Below, piece after piece: positions 34,858 through 47,006 of a stretch of DNA of 64,000 nt. Below the pieces are notes generated by a model. That model was given only the letters and a program-made list of their open reading frames with translations. It made no database searches and had not been told where the DNA came from. Source of the stretch: Steinernema hermaphroditum. Lineage: Eukaryota > Nematoda > Chromadorea > Rhabditida > Steinernematidae. Both the position numbers and the translations under genes were made by a program. The DNA is taken from assembly GCA_030435675.1 (NCBI GenBank), contig CM059622.1:11346001-11410000 (forward strand), in the 5' to 3' direction. Within the stretch, counting starts at the first letter, position 1. Each line of letters opens with the position of its first letter.

Positions 34858-35867
34858 TCATTTCTTGCCCCACCACCCATATCCGTAGCCGTAACCGTAG
34901 CCGTATCCTGCAAATTTGTGAGATGGAACACATACCCCCTGCTATCATCAACTTGCCATAGCCGTAACCATAGCCGTAACCGTAACCGTATCCTACAAAT
35001 ATGTGAGATATAATGCACATCCGCTGGCACCATCCACTTACCGTACCCGTACCCGTAACCGTAGCCGTATCCTGCAAATCTGTGAGATAGAAAACACATA
35101 CGCTGGCACTAGGGATGCAACCGGTTCCTGTTCCGGTTTTTCCGGTTTTCCGGCTTTTTGCGACGGAATTCCAGTTCCAGTGCCGGTTTTTTTTTCATTC
35201 CGGTTATTAGCTGACACCATCCACTTATTTTTATCTGGCATTTTGATTCCCCATCGTCAACCCAAAGAGACTCTGCGCCTGTCTCTTTAAACAGTGATGA
35301 CTCGGTTGAAAGAAGTCATTTTCGGAGCTAACTAGCAGCAAATAATGTAACTTTCTAAGTCTTTCTGAGTCAAAAAACACTGTATTGCCGATTCCGGCGC
35401 TGGTTTTTTTTCCCGCCGGAATTCCGGTTCCGGTGCATCCCTAGCTGGCACCATCCACTTACCGTAGCCATAACCGTAGCCGTAGCCGTATCCTGCAAAA
35501 CTATGACTTGGAAAGCATACTTGCTGGCATCATCTACTTACCGTAGCCGTAACCGTAGCCGTAACCGTAACCGCCGTATCCCCACCATCGTCGTCTCCAC
35601 CACCGGCGTCTTCCCCACCCCCAGCGTCTCGATCGTTTTCTAAAACCATTTCTGCAAATCTGTGACATGGAAGGCATACCCGTTGGGATCATCCACTTCC
35701 GTTCCATTTCCGGCGACTTCATTGTCCTCAGGAGGGGTGACAGTTCCATTGGTCCAAGCGTGAAGCGTTGGAACAGCGGCCGGCTTCGTCTCATTTCTAT
35801 TGGCTTCACAATAAGCCCATAGAACAGTGGCAAGCAGAATTATGCAGATCACACGCATAGAGCTCAC
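34858..35867 (-). CDS. Secreted cationic Gly-Tyr-rich peptide built from repeated micro-exons
   Basis: Six exons: 35867-35680, 35651-35542, 35492-35463, 35071-35042, 34992-34957 and 34907-34858; 147 residues. Exon 1 has a signal peptide (MRVICIILLATVLWAYCEA) and an acidic pro-part with NxT sites. Exon 2 begins with a possible furin site (RKR) and the strongly cationic RRWGWGRRRWWRRRWW, then GYGGYGYG. Exons 3-5 are 30, 30 and 36 nt and code only for alternating Gly and Tyr; exon 6 ends GWWGKK. All junctions are phase 1, so exons can be gained or lost in frame. The make-up recalls the YGG-rich nlp/cnc antimicrobial peptides of Caenorhabditis epidermis, but homology is not shown. Intron 5 is GC-AG. 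Intron 1 would be only 28 nt. Antimicrobial action is inference. Confidence 0.75.
35102..35109. repeat. Left 8-bp target site duplication (GCTGGCAC)
   Basis: GCTGGCAC directly before the element start TAGGGATGC; the identical octamer follows the element at 35444-35451. Confidence 0.9.
35110..35443. mobile_element. hAT-like non-autonomous element in an intron
   Basis: Inverted ends TAGGGATGCA(A)CCGG... and ...CCGGTGCATCCCTA bound 334 bp, flanked by the perfect octamer GCTGGCAC on both sides. Eight-base duplications and TAGGG-type ends are characteristic of hAT transposons. The interior has CCGG/GGAATTCC-rich subterminal stretches on both sides and no transposase frame. It sits in intron 3 of the Gly-Tyr peptide gene; taking out 334+8 bp leaves exactly 49 nt, the length of three other introns of that gene. 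Confidence 0.92.
35444..35451. repeat. Right 8-bp target site duplication (GCTGGCAC)
   Basis: Identical to 35102-35109, immediately after the element end ATCCCTA. Confidence 0.9.
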
Positions 35868-35893
35868 TTCTAGCCGACAGTCACATTGGCAGC

Positions 35894-35901
35894 TTTATAA
35901 A
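35894..35901 (-). promoter_or_regulatory. TATA box of the Gly-Tyr peptide gene
   Basis: TTTATAAA lies 27-34 nt before the ATG at 35867, implying an extremely short leader if used. Confidence 0.45.
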
Positions 35902-38840
35902 GACCCCACGTTGCGGATGAGTCGAACACTACGTTCGGCAAACGAGCGCGCACTCTTGATTTTGTGGGCAAATTCGTCAATTTGTTGCAAGTTTATAAAT
36001 AGAAAAACAAGATACGCGCCCACTATTTGGCGTAAACTCTTTCTCTCTCTCACAGAGACCAAAGACTGGAGAAATGCTTGAAGGAACAGAGTAGACATAA
36101 GGCCGAATCATAAAAATGAAAAAATGATGAGAACTGCGGACTCATGGACTCATGTACTGTGTGAATGATTAGATGATGACTTAGGAGAGTTGGATGCACA
36201 GTTGCATTGTATCTGATCTGCATAACACTTAAAAAGGAGTTTTTCGTGGTGGTGCCGTAATGATTCATTTTTATTTCCCTATGTGTCCGAAAATAGAATA
36301 ACTTTTTTTTTGTATAGACTATTCGCCAAATCTGTTTACTGTAGTTTGCAAGATGTTTTTTCATCGCGTGGTGTCTCACTCGCCTAACTGCTTAGTAGAT
36401 GATAGTCTTCGTTAAACTACAGTCATAAGTACAGAACGGAGAGAGAACTACGGTAGCAAGTGTTACACCACTCCAAATTAACGTAGCCTGAAATAATGGA
36501 AAGGCGAGAAGCTGACTCATGTTGAGGTTTCCCTTCTTGAAAATGCTAGCGGCGCAGACTCATGTTGGTAACTCTTGTGTTCGACGCCTTCTATGAGCCG
36601 AGATGATCATAGCACCAACAACGAGTTCCCTCAGCTCATTTCTTCCACATCAACGCGAATTTAGCGATATTAAAAATATATAATACACTTGGGCAGTGCA
36701 TGTATGAACGTTATTTTTTAAAATTTTCATTCTGTTAATTAGTCCCGTTTTTGTTTGAAAGTACCACCTAGATGTGTTTATTTTTTTGCTGTTCGCTTAT
36801 GTTCTACAGAATACAGAGACTTCCACGTACTTCGACTGGAACCTCGCGAGTAAGATACAGGCAGTATCACAGACGACTTGATTGAAATTTTCGCAAAGGT
36901 ATCAATAGATCTATTGTATTGAATGTATTGTGCGTCGGATTGCGAGCTGCAAAAAGCGGTTGAAATGTGAGAAATTGTTTTTACAGAGACATGAGCAATT
37001 GAAGATAAAAGATACAGCTACCACATCACTGCAGAATTTCCCAGCAGTGGAGTTGAGCGTTTGTGATAAAAACATGCAGAATTTTGTGCAAGCTCTAATC
37101 CATTAATTATTACTGTACCCTCTCCCAATTAATGGCGCCGCGACCGGTTGCTTCATTTGGCTATAATGGTCGAATTCTATCACTCGGGTCCCATGGTAGC
37201 ACGCGCCCAGCCGCTGCTTTACTTAAGGATCCCAGTTGCGTCGTTGTTCGGTAAGATTAATGCATGTGTTATACTACAGACATTGCTCGTACGATAAAAG
37301 ACAGTTGCTCTTACGATAAAAACATATTTTTGTAACATCCTTGTTTTGGTTCCCGTGGTGACATTACACTACACCTCGAGAATTCGGCCATTAATTGAAT
37401 TCGGCAAACTGGCACGAGACAAGGAGAACGACAGCTTCCGCAACGAGAGAAAATGTTTCTTCCATTCAGACGTTGTTTTTTCTGTCGACAAGTAAATGGA
37501 ACGCTTAAAACGGTTGCTGAGAGAGAACACACCTAATTGCTTCGTTTCATTTCGGAAATTTTTACCTTTTTGTTTTAATTTTTGGAATTCCAAAAAAGTT
37601 CAAGCTGTCTGAAGTGAAACTGCAAGCAGACGCTCTTCTACTATTTTGCGCTCAGGATTTCTATGTATTTTGATAGTACCACTCTATTTACGTTCTATAA
37701 TGAATCAGCATCTAGTTGAGTAAGAACACGTTCTATGATTGAAAATTGAATTCGCCAGCCACTACACAAAAAACCTGAATGACTTTGCCCAATTGCTGAG
37801 GTCCTGGATTCGGCGCTCCAACGCGGAAACAAAAGAAAAGAGATGAGGAAATCGACGATAACAGTGCACCTTTTATGGTCAAAAAATGTCTCCGAAAGCA
37901 GCAACGAAAATTAGTTTGAAGTCTGTGTTCTGATCAGAATAGGCCATCGTTTACATCCAATGTCATCCAATTTACACCCCTCGGAGTGCAGTGGTCAGAC
38001 GAGGAAATCTCAAGATCTACTGACGAAGAATCAGCCAACGATTCGCTTTAGGTCTACTAAGATTTTTCCTCTTTCTGGTAACTGAGTGGGTTAGTAAAAT
38101 GCATAAGTTCAATTGCCCAAAAGTGTGTCGCGTTCTTACAGGATACAATCGGAACATTTCGCGTGACGAAAACTGGCTGTGCTTGCAGCCCTTCAGAGAC
38201 CTTTAGGTCTGGCACTTCCATCCTATGCTATTTGCAGCGTTGACGTCTACGTTTGCTCTTGGTAGAAATTCTCCGTAAGCTGCAAAAATCTGGTAATTAC
38301 ACTGTAATTATCTGACTGACATCAACCATCAGTCGTGAATGGACGCCGATTAGGAGAATTTGCTCGTTAACATCAGCAGCAGACAAAGCTAAAAGGTACC
38401 TTTGGTAAATAAGTGTATCTGAACTAGCGCATATTTGGATATCTCATCGTCCTATGCATCCTAAGTTCTCAGCATGTAGGCGTATGTGCTCTTATAACGC
38501 CGGTACTTTCACAGTTTTGCGAACACCAGTGTTGCCACAACGCTCAAACGACGTGAGATCAGCTGCCAAATGAAAATAATAAAGACTAGCAGAATTGCTT
38601 AAGTTAATTCCTTGCCACGCCTATATGTTTTCTCTAAGGTGTTGCACTTGTTCTTTACACCTGTGCCAGCATCGATCACGGTCAGCAGAGTCCTAGAATA
38701 CGCTTGTGAATCAGACGTTCGCCCTCAAAACTGCCGCTTTACGCCTTGCGACGAAGTACCAATTAAGGTTTTGTGGACGCAGTCGCGCTCCAAAGAGAAA
38801 GGCGATCTAAGCAGATTACGTTTCAACCGAGCAGCGGAAG
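35902..38840. other. Gene-poor intergenic region
   Basis: About 2.9 kb, A/T-rich. Open frames (for example minus 36050-36379 and 37311-37593) show no family, signal peptide or matching splice pattern. No repeat or RNA gene recognised. Confidence 0.4.
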
Positions 38841-39852
38841 ATGTCGAACTTCGAGTACGCTCTCCACGTTGCCGTTGGAGCTGCAACCATCGCCTTGGTG
38901 CTTCTTTTCGTTCCCATCTACATTCGCATTATATGTGTGAGGGTTTTTCCGAAAGGAGATCCAATGACTATGCGGCTTTTAGATTTTCCTTCTCAACAGA
39001 TCCTTCCGTTCCTTGGAATGCTATCAAATAATGATTCAAATAGGCGTCACTCAATGCGCTATGGCTCCCTCGTGGTTCTTCACTGGTGTTGCACATATCA
39101 TTCAAAAGGACTACGGTTTAACAGCCGCGTGGACCTACAAGTTCAATGGCGTTCTTGTCAGGGCCGAGGCGCTCTTGAGTGTCCTTTTGGCCATGAATCG
39201 ACTCAGGATCATATGTAACTGGACATGTTCCCGTTTCTTACAACAGAAAACTCAATTTCTGCTTATGTACTTGGCCAGCTTAGTTGTTTGGGTCCTTTGT
39301 TTCATTCCTTTTGTGGTGGTTCTAACAGGAGCAGCTGATTTCCTAGTTGACCCGAAAGAGTTCCTTCCTCGCTACGACTACAGTAAGCCATACTCAGAGT
39401 TGCTGCAAAACTTCGGAAGTAACCAACTGATTGTCACGTCGTTGATAACCCTGGTACTCTATCTGATCATCGTGGTCTATCTTGTCTATCAGCAGTGCAA
39501 AGTAGGAATAAGTAGCGAGTTCAAGAAGGAAAAAGTCATCCTCCTGCATGCCGTAGTCAGATTCGTATTCGACTTCTCGGCTGCGATACTGTACAACTTC
39601 GGGAAATACTTTCTTCCCTCCAGCGATTATGCGTCAATCTTCGTCTTCTTCACCTATCCCTTCAATAATTTGGTTCTGCCTCCAGTATTGTATCTCACGC
39701 TCTATAAGTAGGTTGCTCACTGAACGGTGGACATTGAGGAATATCCGTTCAGATCCATTCGAGAAGACTTCTTCGGCAAGAAGAAGGCGGTCGGAGTGTC
39801 CGAATCAGTCTTCACGGTCAACCCTCAAAATACTGGATCAAGAAGAGAATGA
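38841..39852 (+). CDS. Seven-transmembrane chemoreceptor 4 (Srt-like)
   Basis: Exons 38841-38936, 38983-39707 and 39753-39852 give 306 residues. The shared helix-1 intron follows FVPIYIRIIC. Helix 2 has ECYQIMIQIGVTQC, helix 3 ends VLLAMNRLRIICNW, helix 6 is EKVILLHAVVRFVFDFSAAILY and helix 7 NNLVLPPVLYLTLY. The tail after the last splice begins KSIREDFFGKKK. It is close to receptor 5 (identical DPKEF/NPKEF...LPRYDYSKPYS loop region and SSEFKKEK segment), so the two form a recent pair about 3.3 kb apart on one strand. Confidence 0.87.
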
Positions 39853-42180
39853 TGTTAAAAAGATTAACTATTCTCGTTTTGCCATTGTATTATTTTGTAA
39901 CCGCTGTGAAACACCATAGGGTTATGTTTTTCTTTTGAGTTTTGCGCAACAACTGTTACTCTAGTCCTATCTTGTGACCATTTGCTTATTTATTCTACAA
40001 CATACTTATTAAATAAATAGACATCATTTATCGTGTTTATCTTTTCAATGTGAACGGTGGGGCTAGGTTCTTCAGATCTACAGTGTTCCAAATGCTCTGA
40101 TCCAGTTTTTAGCTTTTCGTCGCAATTCATTGATATCGGTGTCCGTGGATAGGGCACAGTCTAAGTCAGGTCTATTATATAGCGTAAACGAACCCCACAG
40201 AAAACTGTACAGTTGTGGCATAAAGAAAATAGATATCATATGCCGTTAAAGCTGGAGACAACATGGCATGACATCAAGCATGAACAGAAAGATCGCAAGT
40301 GACGGATTCATTCGGGGTGTGCTCTAAGTAGTGCTGTTGATTCCGCGAATAAATCGGAAGATCTTTATCGACTGTTTACCCACCCCATTTCTAAGTATTC
40401 GGACCTTTCTTGTTTCAGATCAAAACCAATCTGTTGAGTTGAGTCACTGAAAATATCGGATGGTTTAGTCGTCGTTTATGTTTTCACTGTTTAATCCCTG
40501 AGAACGTGCAAGAACAAATCAAAGCACAGTGTTGAAACAATTCATGTAACCAATAAAAATTCCACTGAAATCATAAGTGTACGCCTGAGTGTACCTCACT
40601 CCTCTTGATACATCATTTGATACATCTATGAGTGGTTCGTCCGTGCTTCCATCATGAGATTCGCGGAACAAGGCAGGGTAGCTTTTTATGTTTTTATAAA
40701 AAATACCCAAAAATTGGTCTGTAAATCTTCACAAGGATCAGTGGAAGGCTATCTACGATACTGCTCACATCCAAAAATATTTTGTGTCGTGTCACGATTG
40801 CGACAATCGCGTGATATAAGATCTATTTTAGTCGCTTTCTGACCTTCAGTGGTGTAACAAGGACAATGGCATTTACGTGCAAACCTCTTCCTTTGTCTAA
40901 TGAAATACTGTTATTAGCTGCTAAGTAGTAATTAATATACAGTTTGAGTAACTTTGGACACAACCAACTGACAGTAGTTTACTCATTTTAACGGAGAAGA
41001 ACCAGGCTACGGTGGTTTGCTTGCTCAGTCTTCTGTAGTCGCCCACCTAACTTTAACGCCCACGGTAGCCTGTTTATTTTCTTCGTACTTCGTGGGCCAT
41101 TTGTACTTGTCGTACTAAGGTGACCCATGTCCATAGGAATGTTGAAAAACTTTTATATTATTTTTGTGGATTTTGTCCGAGTGGCGATTTTTGAGTGCCG
41201 ATTTTGTCGGGACGCCGCCTAAATTCAGTCCTTCGTTTCTTTCCACACAGCATGGATTTAAACAAAAGGACATACATGCACCGTAGCTTTGCATTATTCA
41301 GCTGCCAGTACTATACGGTTACACGGCTAACTATTTTTATAATTAAACTCATTTTTCATAGGCGTCGTCTGGAAGATATTTGCTATTCAGTTACCACTTT
41401 ATAAACGAATGATGCATTGGCCTTGCGATATACACTAATATAGTAGCATGTATTAAATAAGGGAGTGCAACGGTGACTTTTCTCTTATCCCTTACTTTGA
41501 TTTGCTACTGCTATAGGAAATTCCATTATTAAATTAAGAACAAGGACAATCTGTAAGGCAACTTGGCTCAATGCTCTACGTGTTTTTTGTTTCGTCCTGC
41601 TTGAACCGCTTTTCCTTCACAGATCGACTTCCCAGTTTTCGTTGTTTATCGATTCGAATATTCGGTCAGTAGCTCTCAATTACGGTAGACGCACAGGTTT
41701 CGATATCCTGTGTACATTTCATAAGTAACTCAAGTATCTTTGTTTGTAGACTGATTTTATTAGGATTGATTAAATTGAGGAACAAACGCTGTACTAAATA
41801 CGTCCAGCGTCTAGGACTGTACTGAGAATCCATGCGGTAATGCCGTGTATTTTCTTGCCATAAACTTATTCCACCGGCGCCGGCTGCTTTGTGCTATTTA
41901 CCTCTATGTACCTAACGTCACTAGGTGCTGGTCATGCGTATTCGAAGGAATTGCCTTGACGAATAAAGATAAAATGTATTTCCAATTTCCATGCCTCTCG
42001 CGTGATTAATCTTCTTGCATTTTTTGTTATTTTTTTTTTTTGTTTATGGCATGAGAACTTTGTTGCTGATGTGCATTTTTAGTCGGCATTTCCCAGCAGA
42101 ATTCAATGGAAACGCTAACGCCGAAGTCCACTTTTCATGGACGATCCTAATGCACTTCAGAATCACTACTTGTAAGGAAC
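39853..42180. other. Intergenic region between receptors 4 and 5
   Basis: About 2.3 kb without a supportable gene. Short frames near 40519-40842 and 41195-41404 show no coding character. Confidence 0.4.
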
Positions 42181-43232
42181 ATGGAGGTGACTGTACCAAA
42201 TTATTTCCTTCATGTTGGCGTCGGTGTTACATCACTACTACTGGTCACGATATTCGTGCCGGGATATGTTCGCATTCTATGGGTATTGTATGGACTCTTG
42301 CACAGTCATACAACTCTTTTTCTTTAGATCTTCCTCGGAAACAAGTCGTACCGTTCCCTGGAGTGCTATCAAATTATGATCCAAATCGGAATCGCTCAGA
42401 CGATGACGGGTCCATCTTGGTTCTTCACGGGTCTAGCGCACATCACTCAACATGATTACGGTAGATTGGCGGAGTGGAGCTATAAACTGACCGGCGCGAT
42501 GGTAAGAGCAGAAGCTCTGCTAAGCGTTCTTTTGGCCGTTAATCGTCTCCGGATCATATGTAACTGGAAGCTTACTCATGTCGTAAAGGAGGTGCACACC
42601 TATTTCTTTACACACAATAAGGGCTGATTTCAGAAATCCCAGTTCAAGATTATGTACGCAGCATGCTCTGTAGTTTGGATATGGAGTTTTATTCCACTTG
42701 GTGTTTTCGTAAGCGGAGCAGCTGATTTCCTAGTAAACCCGAAGGAGTTTCTTCCTCGCTACGACTACAGTAAGCCCTACTCGAAGCTGCTGCAAGACTT
42801 CGGAAGCAATCAGCTGATCGCCACATCGCTGATAACCCTGGTGCTCTATCTGGTCACCGTCACCTATCTGGTCTACAGCCAGTGCAAAGTGGGCATAAGC
42901 AGCGAGTTCAAGAAGGAGAAAGCCATACTGGCCCACGCATTGGCCAGATTTGTCTTTGAGTTCTCGGCCGCTGTCCTGTACAACCTTGGAAAGTACTTCC
43001 TGCCAGTCAGTGACTACGTGTCCATCTTTGTCTTCTTCACATACCCCTTCAACAACTTGGTTCTGCCTCCGCTTTTATATCTTACTCTTTACAAGTATGG
43101 ACCATAGAAATGTGTAAAGATACCAATGATTTCTAGTTTAGGATCATCAGAGAGGAGTTCTTTGGAAGGAACAAGGAAACAGCAGCCACTTTGTTTACGG
43201 TTTCTCATAATAACCCAGCGTCACGATTTTAA
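42181..43232 (+). CDS. Seven-transmembrane chemoreceptor 5 (Srt-like)
   Basis: Four exons (42181-42282, 42328-42591, 42634-43094, 43142-43232) give 305 residues. Motifs match receptor 4: ECYQIMIQIGIAQ, VLLAVNRLRIICNW, NPKEFLPRYDYSKPYS and NNLVLPPLLYLTLY, with tail KIIREEFFGRNK. It has one intron more than receptor 4 (42592-42633, just after the third helix), so an intron was gained here or lost there. It converges with the thioesterase gene, whose stop is only about 170 bases away. Confidence 0.87.
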
Positions 43233-43404
43233 TGTGATATTATAATGCGCAGGTAATCAACGGAAAAACTTAGAAATAAAGCACTATCTACGGCTAAGTA
43301 CTGTAGTTTGCCTGAAAAATCAAATCTATTCTTCACTCATCTTGGTAGCGACCATTCCTCGCCGGATTATGGTTTTCAATTTACTCCATATGGTTCATAC
43401 AACA

Positions 43405-44754
43405 CTACATTTTGGATCTATGCTCTGTAGTTTCCCCGATGTCAGTGTACACAAGGGCTTCCTGAAAGTTCACGTAGTTACGGAAAAACAAGAAGTGCAT
43501 GCCTGGGATGTTGACATGAGCAGTCGGCCGTCTTTGCTCCATAAACGCCCATGAATTATTGATCTGCTCTTAGCATGACCTACACACTCCTGTTCGTACA
43601 GAATCCAGTCGTTTACGTCAAATCTAAACAGGATCCTATGAATTTAGCTGGATATTAGAGAGCCTTGCCTATCCCGATGCAGCCACAGAGAATGATCCAT
43701 CGTTGTTAAGAGATTGATCTTCGTGCCTTTCGGCAAAAACAATGTCCCGGTTCCGGCTATATGCATGTCTGACATGAATGCAAGAGTGCTGTGTGACAGC
43801 TTAAAGTCTTCACTGCCTAATAGATCAACTCAGAAATGAACATGGTCATTCAGCGACTTACCCACGGGGACCCTGTACTTCAGCCAAACACATCTTTTGG
43901 TTGCTGTCTTCTCTTTCCTGTGCACTTCCCAATCACAAGGCCGCACATCTAACTGTGGAGTCATGCGGTCCATCGTTTCAGATACGACAGGCTCCAAGGA
44001 CTCTGGAGCAGGCACTGATGGAAATACAGGGCTGAGAGATATTACAGGGAAGGCAGCGTTCTGAAAAACATGGATTTTGTGGTTCCTGGGATATTCGTGA
44101 CATGAATGCGACTAGTAAAGTGTGAAACTGGTTGGGCTGGTGGGCTAAAAAAGATGGACTCTGTCTGTTTCAAATGCTTTTGGATAGTGTTCGCTCTGGA
44201 TAATGCACTTTCCACATTAGGGTCATAAGTTGTTATTTAAAAACATCGTCGCGTTTGGTAAAACATTCCTGTTTTCGGTTTCACATGGTGAAGCGCAGTG
44301 TTTTTTTTTGTAGAACATGCACTTACCTTCTGGAAGGAGACCTCCGCAATGTGAATAACTTTCTCCTGCTGCATGGCCTCCACGAATCGGACGGCGAAAT
44401 TTCTTCCATTTCTCACTGTTTTAACCTTGTAGGTTATAGTAACATCTTCCCGTCCTAAATACTTCATTTGATTCATCCACACATTTCCTATGCACCCACC
44501 TCCTCTGACAAAGTAACAGTGAAGACTATTGACGACGAAACCTTCGGGCGCCGTGTGATACGCGGCAGCCAGTGACTGGGCAAGAACGTGCCCGCCATAC
44601 ACGCGACCGTCAGGTTCTTGAGACACACAAGTTCCTCTGAAACAGCCACAAATCAACAGACGAAAGGCGCCAAAGCTAACTCAAAGGTATCCTCGGCCAC
44701 TTCTTCGACGTTTGTCCAGTGGCGTGACAGAACTGGCTCCAGCAGACTTCCCAT
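43405..44754 (-). CDS. Acyl-CoA thioesterase, ACOT8-like, with a PTS1-type end
   Basis: Type II thioesterases of this family hydrolyse acyl-CoA in peroxisomes. Six exons (44754-44681, 44636-44327, 44060-43862, 43816-43669, 43623-43503, 43461-43405) give 302 residues; human ACOT8 has about 319. Two hotdog domains are visible. The first has GRVYGGHVLAQSLAAA, VNSLHCYFVRGG and GRNFAVRFVEAMQ; the second has LAFMSDM, TMDHSLWLHR, DWILYEQECVGHAKSRS and IIHGRLWSKDGRL. The protein ends in Ser-Lys-Met, which fits the peroxisomal PTS1 rule. Introns 4 (GCAAGG) and 5 (GCATGC) appear to start with GC, chosen because only those keep frame and homology. The start gives a short N-terminus. Family assignment is firm. 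Confidence 0.88.
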
Positions 44755-47006
44755 TTCGCTAATTGATAAGAACCGCAAAGGGCAACAACTGCAAAGGTAC
44801 ATTTATATCGATCGGCGAAATAGTGTAGTTTGCTCGAATGATGCGCCATGTCGCGAAGTCGTTCGAGGTCACAGGAACTGTAGTCTGACTATATAGGCTG
44901 ACACAAATGCAACTGTTGCGGAATGTATTGTCGTTGGATGCTCTGGAGCGAAGACTGCTTGCCCGGTAAACATCTGAAAAACACAGTTATCTTCCTCACT
45001 GTTTCTGAGGTTCCAAACTATCATCACTTAATTGGTGACGATGACGGCCGATACCACTAAATACACATTGAAAGACACGTAGAATAAGGGCTCTATTCTA
45101 TGTTCTTTCAATCGCAATCCTTCAATCGGGCATCGACCAAAACCACTTGGTTCTTCAACGGTCACCAGCTTATCAACAACGAAAAGAGAGAACAGGAGGA
45201 TGGTTGTTGCGACATCATGCATCAAGGAGAAGTTTTGGGAAATTGGGAAATATCGTGAAGGATAGATTGTAACCCCAATCTGCACGTTTCTGGATATTTG
45301 AAGATTTTCAAGTCTCCGGCAATCCTAGACGTTGACAATTTGGACGTTATAAGACGAATGTCGACTTCGAGAAATGTGCATGTGATCTACCCATTCATAT
45401 CAAAGAAATTCTCACGAACTTCCCGAAGCCGTTCCAGTTGTAAAGAACTATTTTTTTATCAAACATATATATCGTAAACACTGAGAACACCCACTTGCTT
45501 ATAGAACTCGACTCTATGTAGCCTCAAAGCACAATGTACACAAAGAACAAAAGCGATGAGGCATGTAATGCGAACCAAAGGCAATTCATAGAATTCACGC
45601 TATATTCCACGAGTTTGCCGCAGAAGAGAAGGTCATCACTATTCGTTGCATCATTTCTGCTCCCAAACATTCCCACAATCTGGCACAGAGTATTAACTGG
45701 CTTTCTCACGAACAGGAGAGTTCAAGACGGGTAACAACGGTTTCTCCAGAAAAATCTGCCTTTTTTTGTTGGAAATTGGTCTGTTCGTTTGCACCTGAAT
45801 TTAATTAGTGATCAACTTACTGTTGGAACGGGCTTCGTATACTAAAGTTGTGCTGCGCCATTTTGAAATTTATCATTCGATGAACTTTTCCTCGCAGTGA
45901 ATTAATTTATACTTTTCGAGAACAGTACACAACTTCTCATCTAAATTGATTCTCATCGTCATTGTTGTTTAATCACCCCAATCACCTCAATCATCCTTTA
46001 GTCATCGTAATAATTATACGCAAGTTCTGCACAAAAAGTAACCGTGACCCCAATCATGACAACCGCAGGACTATGCTGTGCGCAATTTGGACCTACTTGT
46101 GTGTTTACCGCTGGTTTGCGGGCTAAGACTAAATTATTCACGGTTTCGTGATAATCCTTTGTCTTTTCCCTCGATTTGGGCCGGGCCGGATTAGTGTGTT
46201 ACTCGTATGGAATCGGTATTTTGCCCTCGCAGGGCTACTTGATCCTAATGCTGTGAACTACTAAAATGGAACACTATAAAACAAAAACATACTCATTGTT
46301 CTCATCGCAAATCATTCGCAAAACTATTTGTCGAAGTCCCTATCGATATCGATAAACACCAGCTTTGTGTCCAGTACAAAACCTTGCGTTTCTATTGTTT
46401 GCAATAAAGACGAATGCTGGGTGCACTAGGTAGGTTTATTCAAGGGTGGACTTGAACTTTTACAGACCATAAAACATCCTCGTCTTCCCTGTTAAAATTT
46501 TCAGTCAAGTGGGAGTATCTCCTTGCCCGCTAGTTGCTTCCATTTCTGCGGTCTGAGACCTTCTTGTTCCTGCGTTATTGAGTGTTGAGTTAAGTCGAAG
46601 TGCAATAGAAAACACTATCGGTTTTAAATTTTTTGATGAACTATAAATTGATGAACTTGCTCAGAAATGAATAGGAGAATTGCGTCCTTATTAGCTCTAT
46701 TATGTTTCAAGGTAAAAGCAATTTAACTTCAGAGAATCACCATTTGAACCATATTCGTCTGACCCTTCACTCCCTAATTTTCAACCAGCAATTCGGTCCA
46801 TAGCACAACAGTTTACTATGATTCTCCATGTGTCGTGAATGCGTCAATCTCAGTGTCTCCTCTTTTAAATGAAGTGCATTATTCACACTTAATGCGTTTC
46901 GTTTCAGGCAATTACTGTCTCTCAGAACAACAGAAACGGCCACAGTCTCACTGATTACTCAATTAACTTTCGTTTTCAAGTGGCAGTCCTCACAGCGTTG
47001 CCAAAA
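44755..47006. other. Intergenic region upstream of receptor 6
   Basis: About 2.25 kb. A minus-strand frame at 45028-45285 (85 residues, hydrophobic segments at both ends) could be an exon of a membrane protein, but no partner exons or family were found. The remainder shows nothing recognisable. Confidence 0.4.

Noticed and set aside
34733..35099. Unspliced minus-strand frames with runs of GYGYGY
   Set aside because: They read through introns of the Gly-Tyr gene; the exon junctions give one consistent secreted frame instead.
45028..45285. Minus-strand 85-residue hydrophobic frame as a receptor exon
   Set aside because: No CYxIM, NR or tail motifs and no partner exons; left as unassigned.
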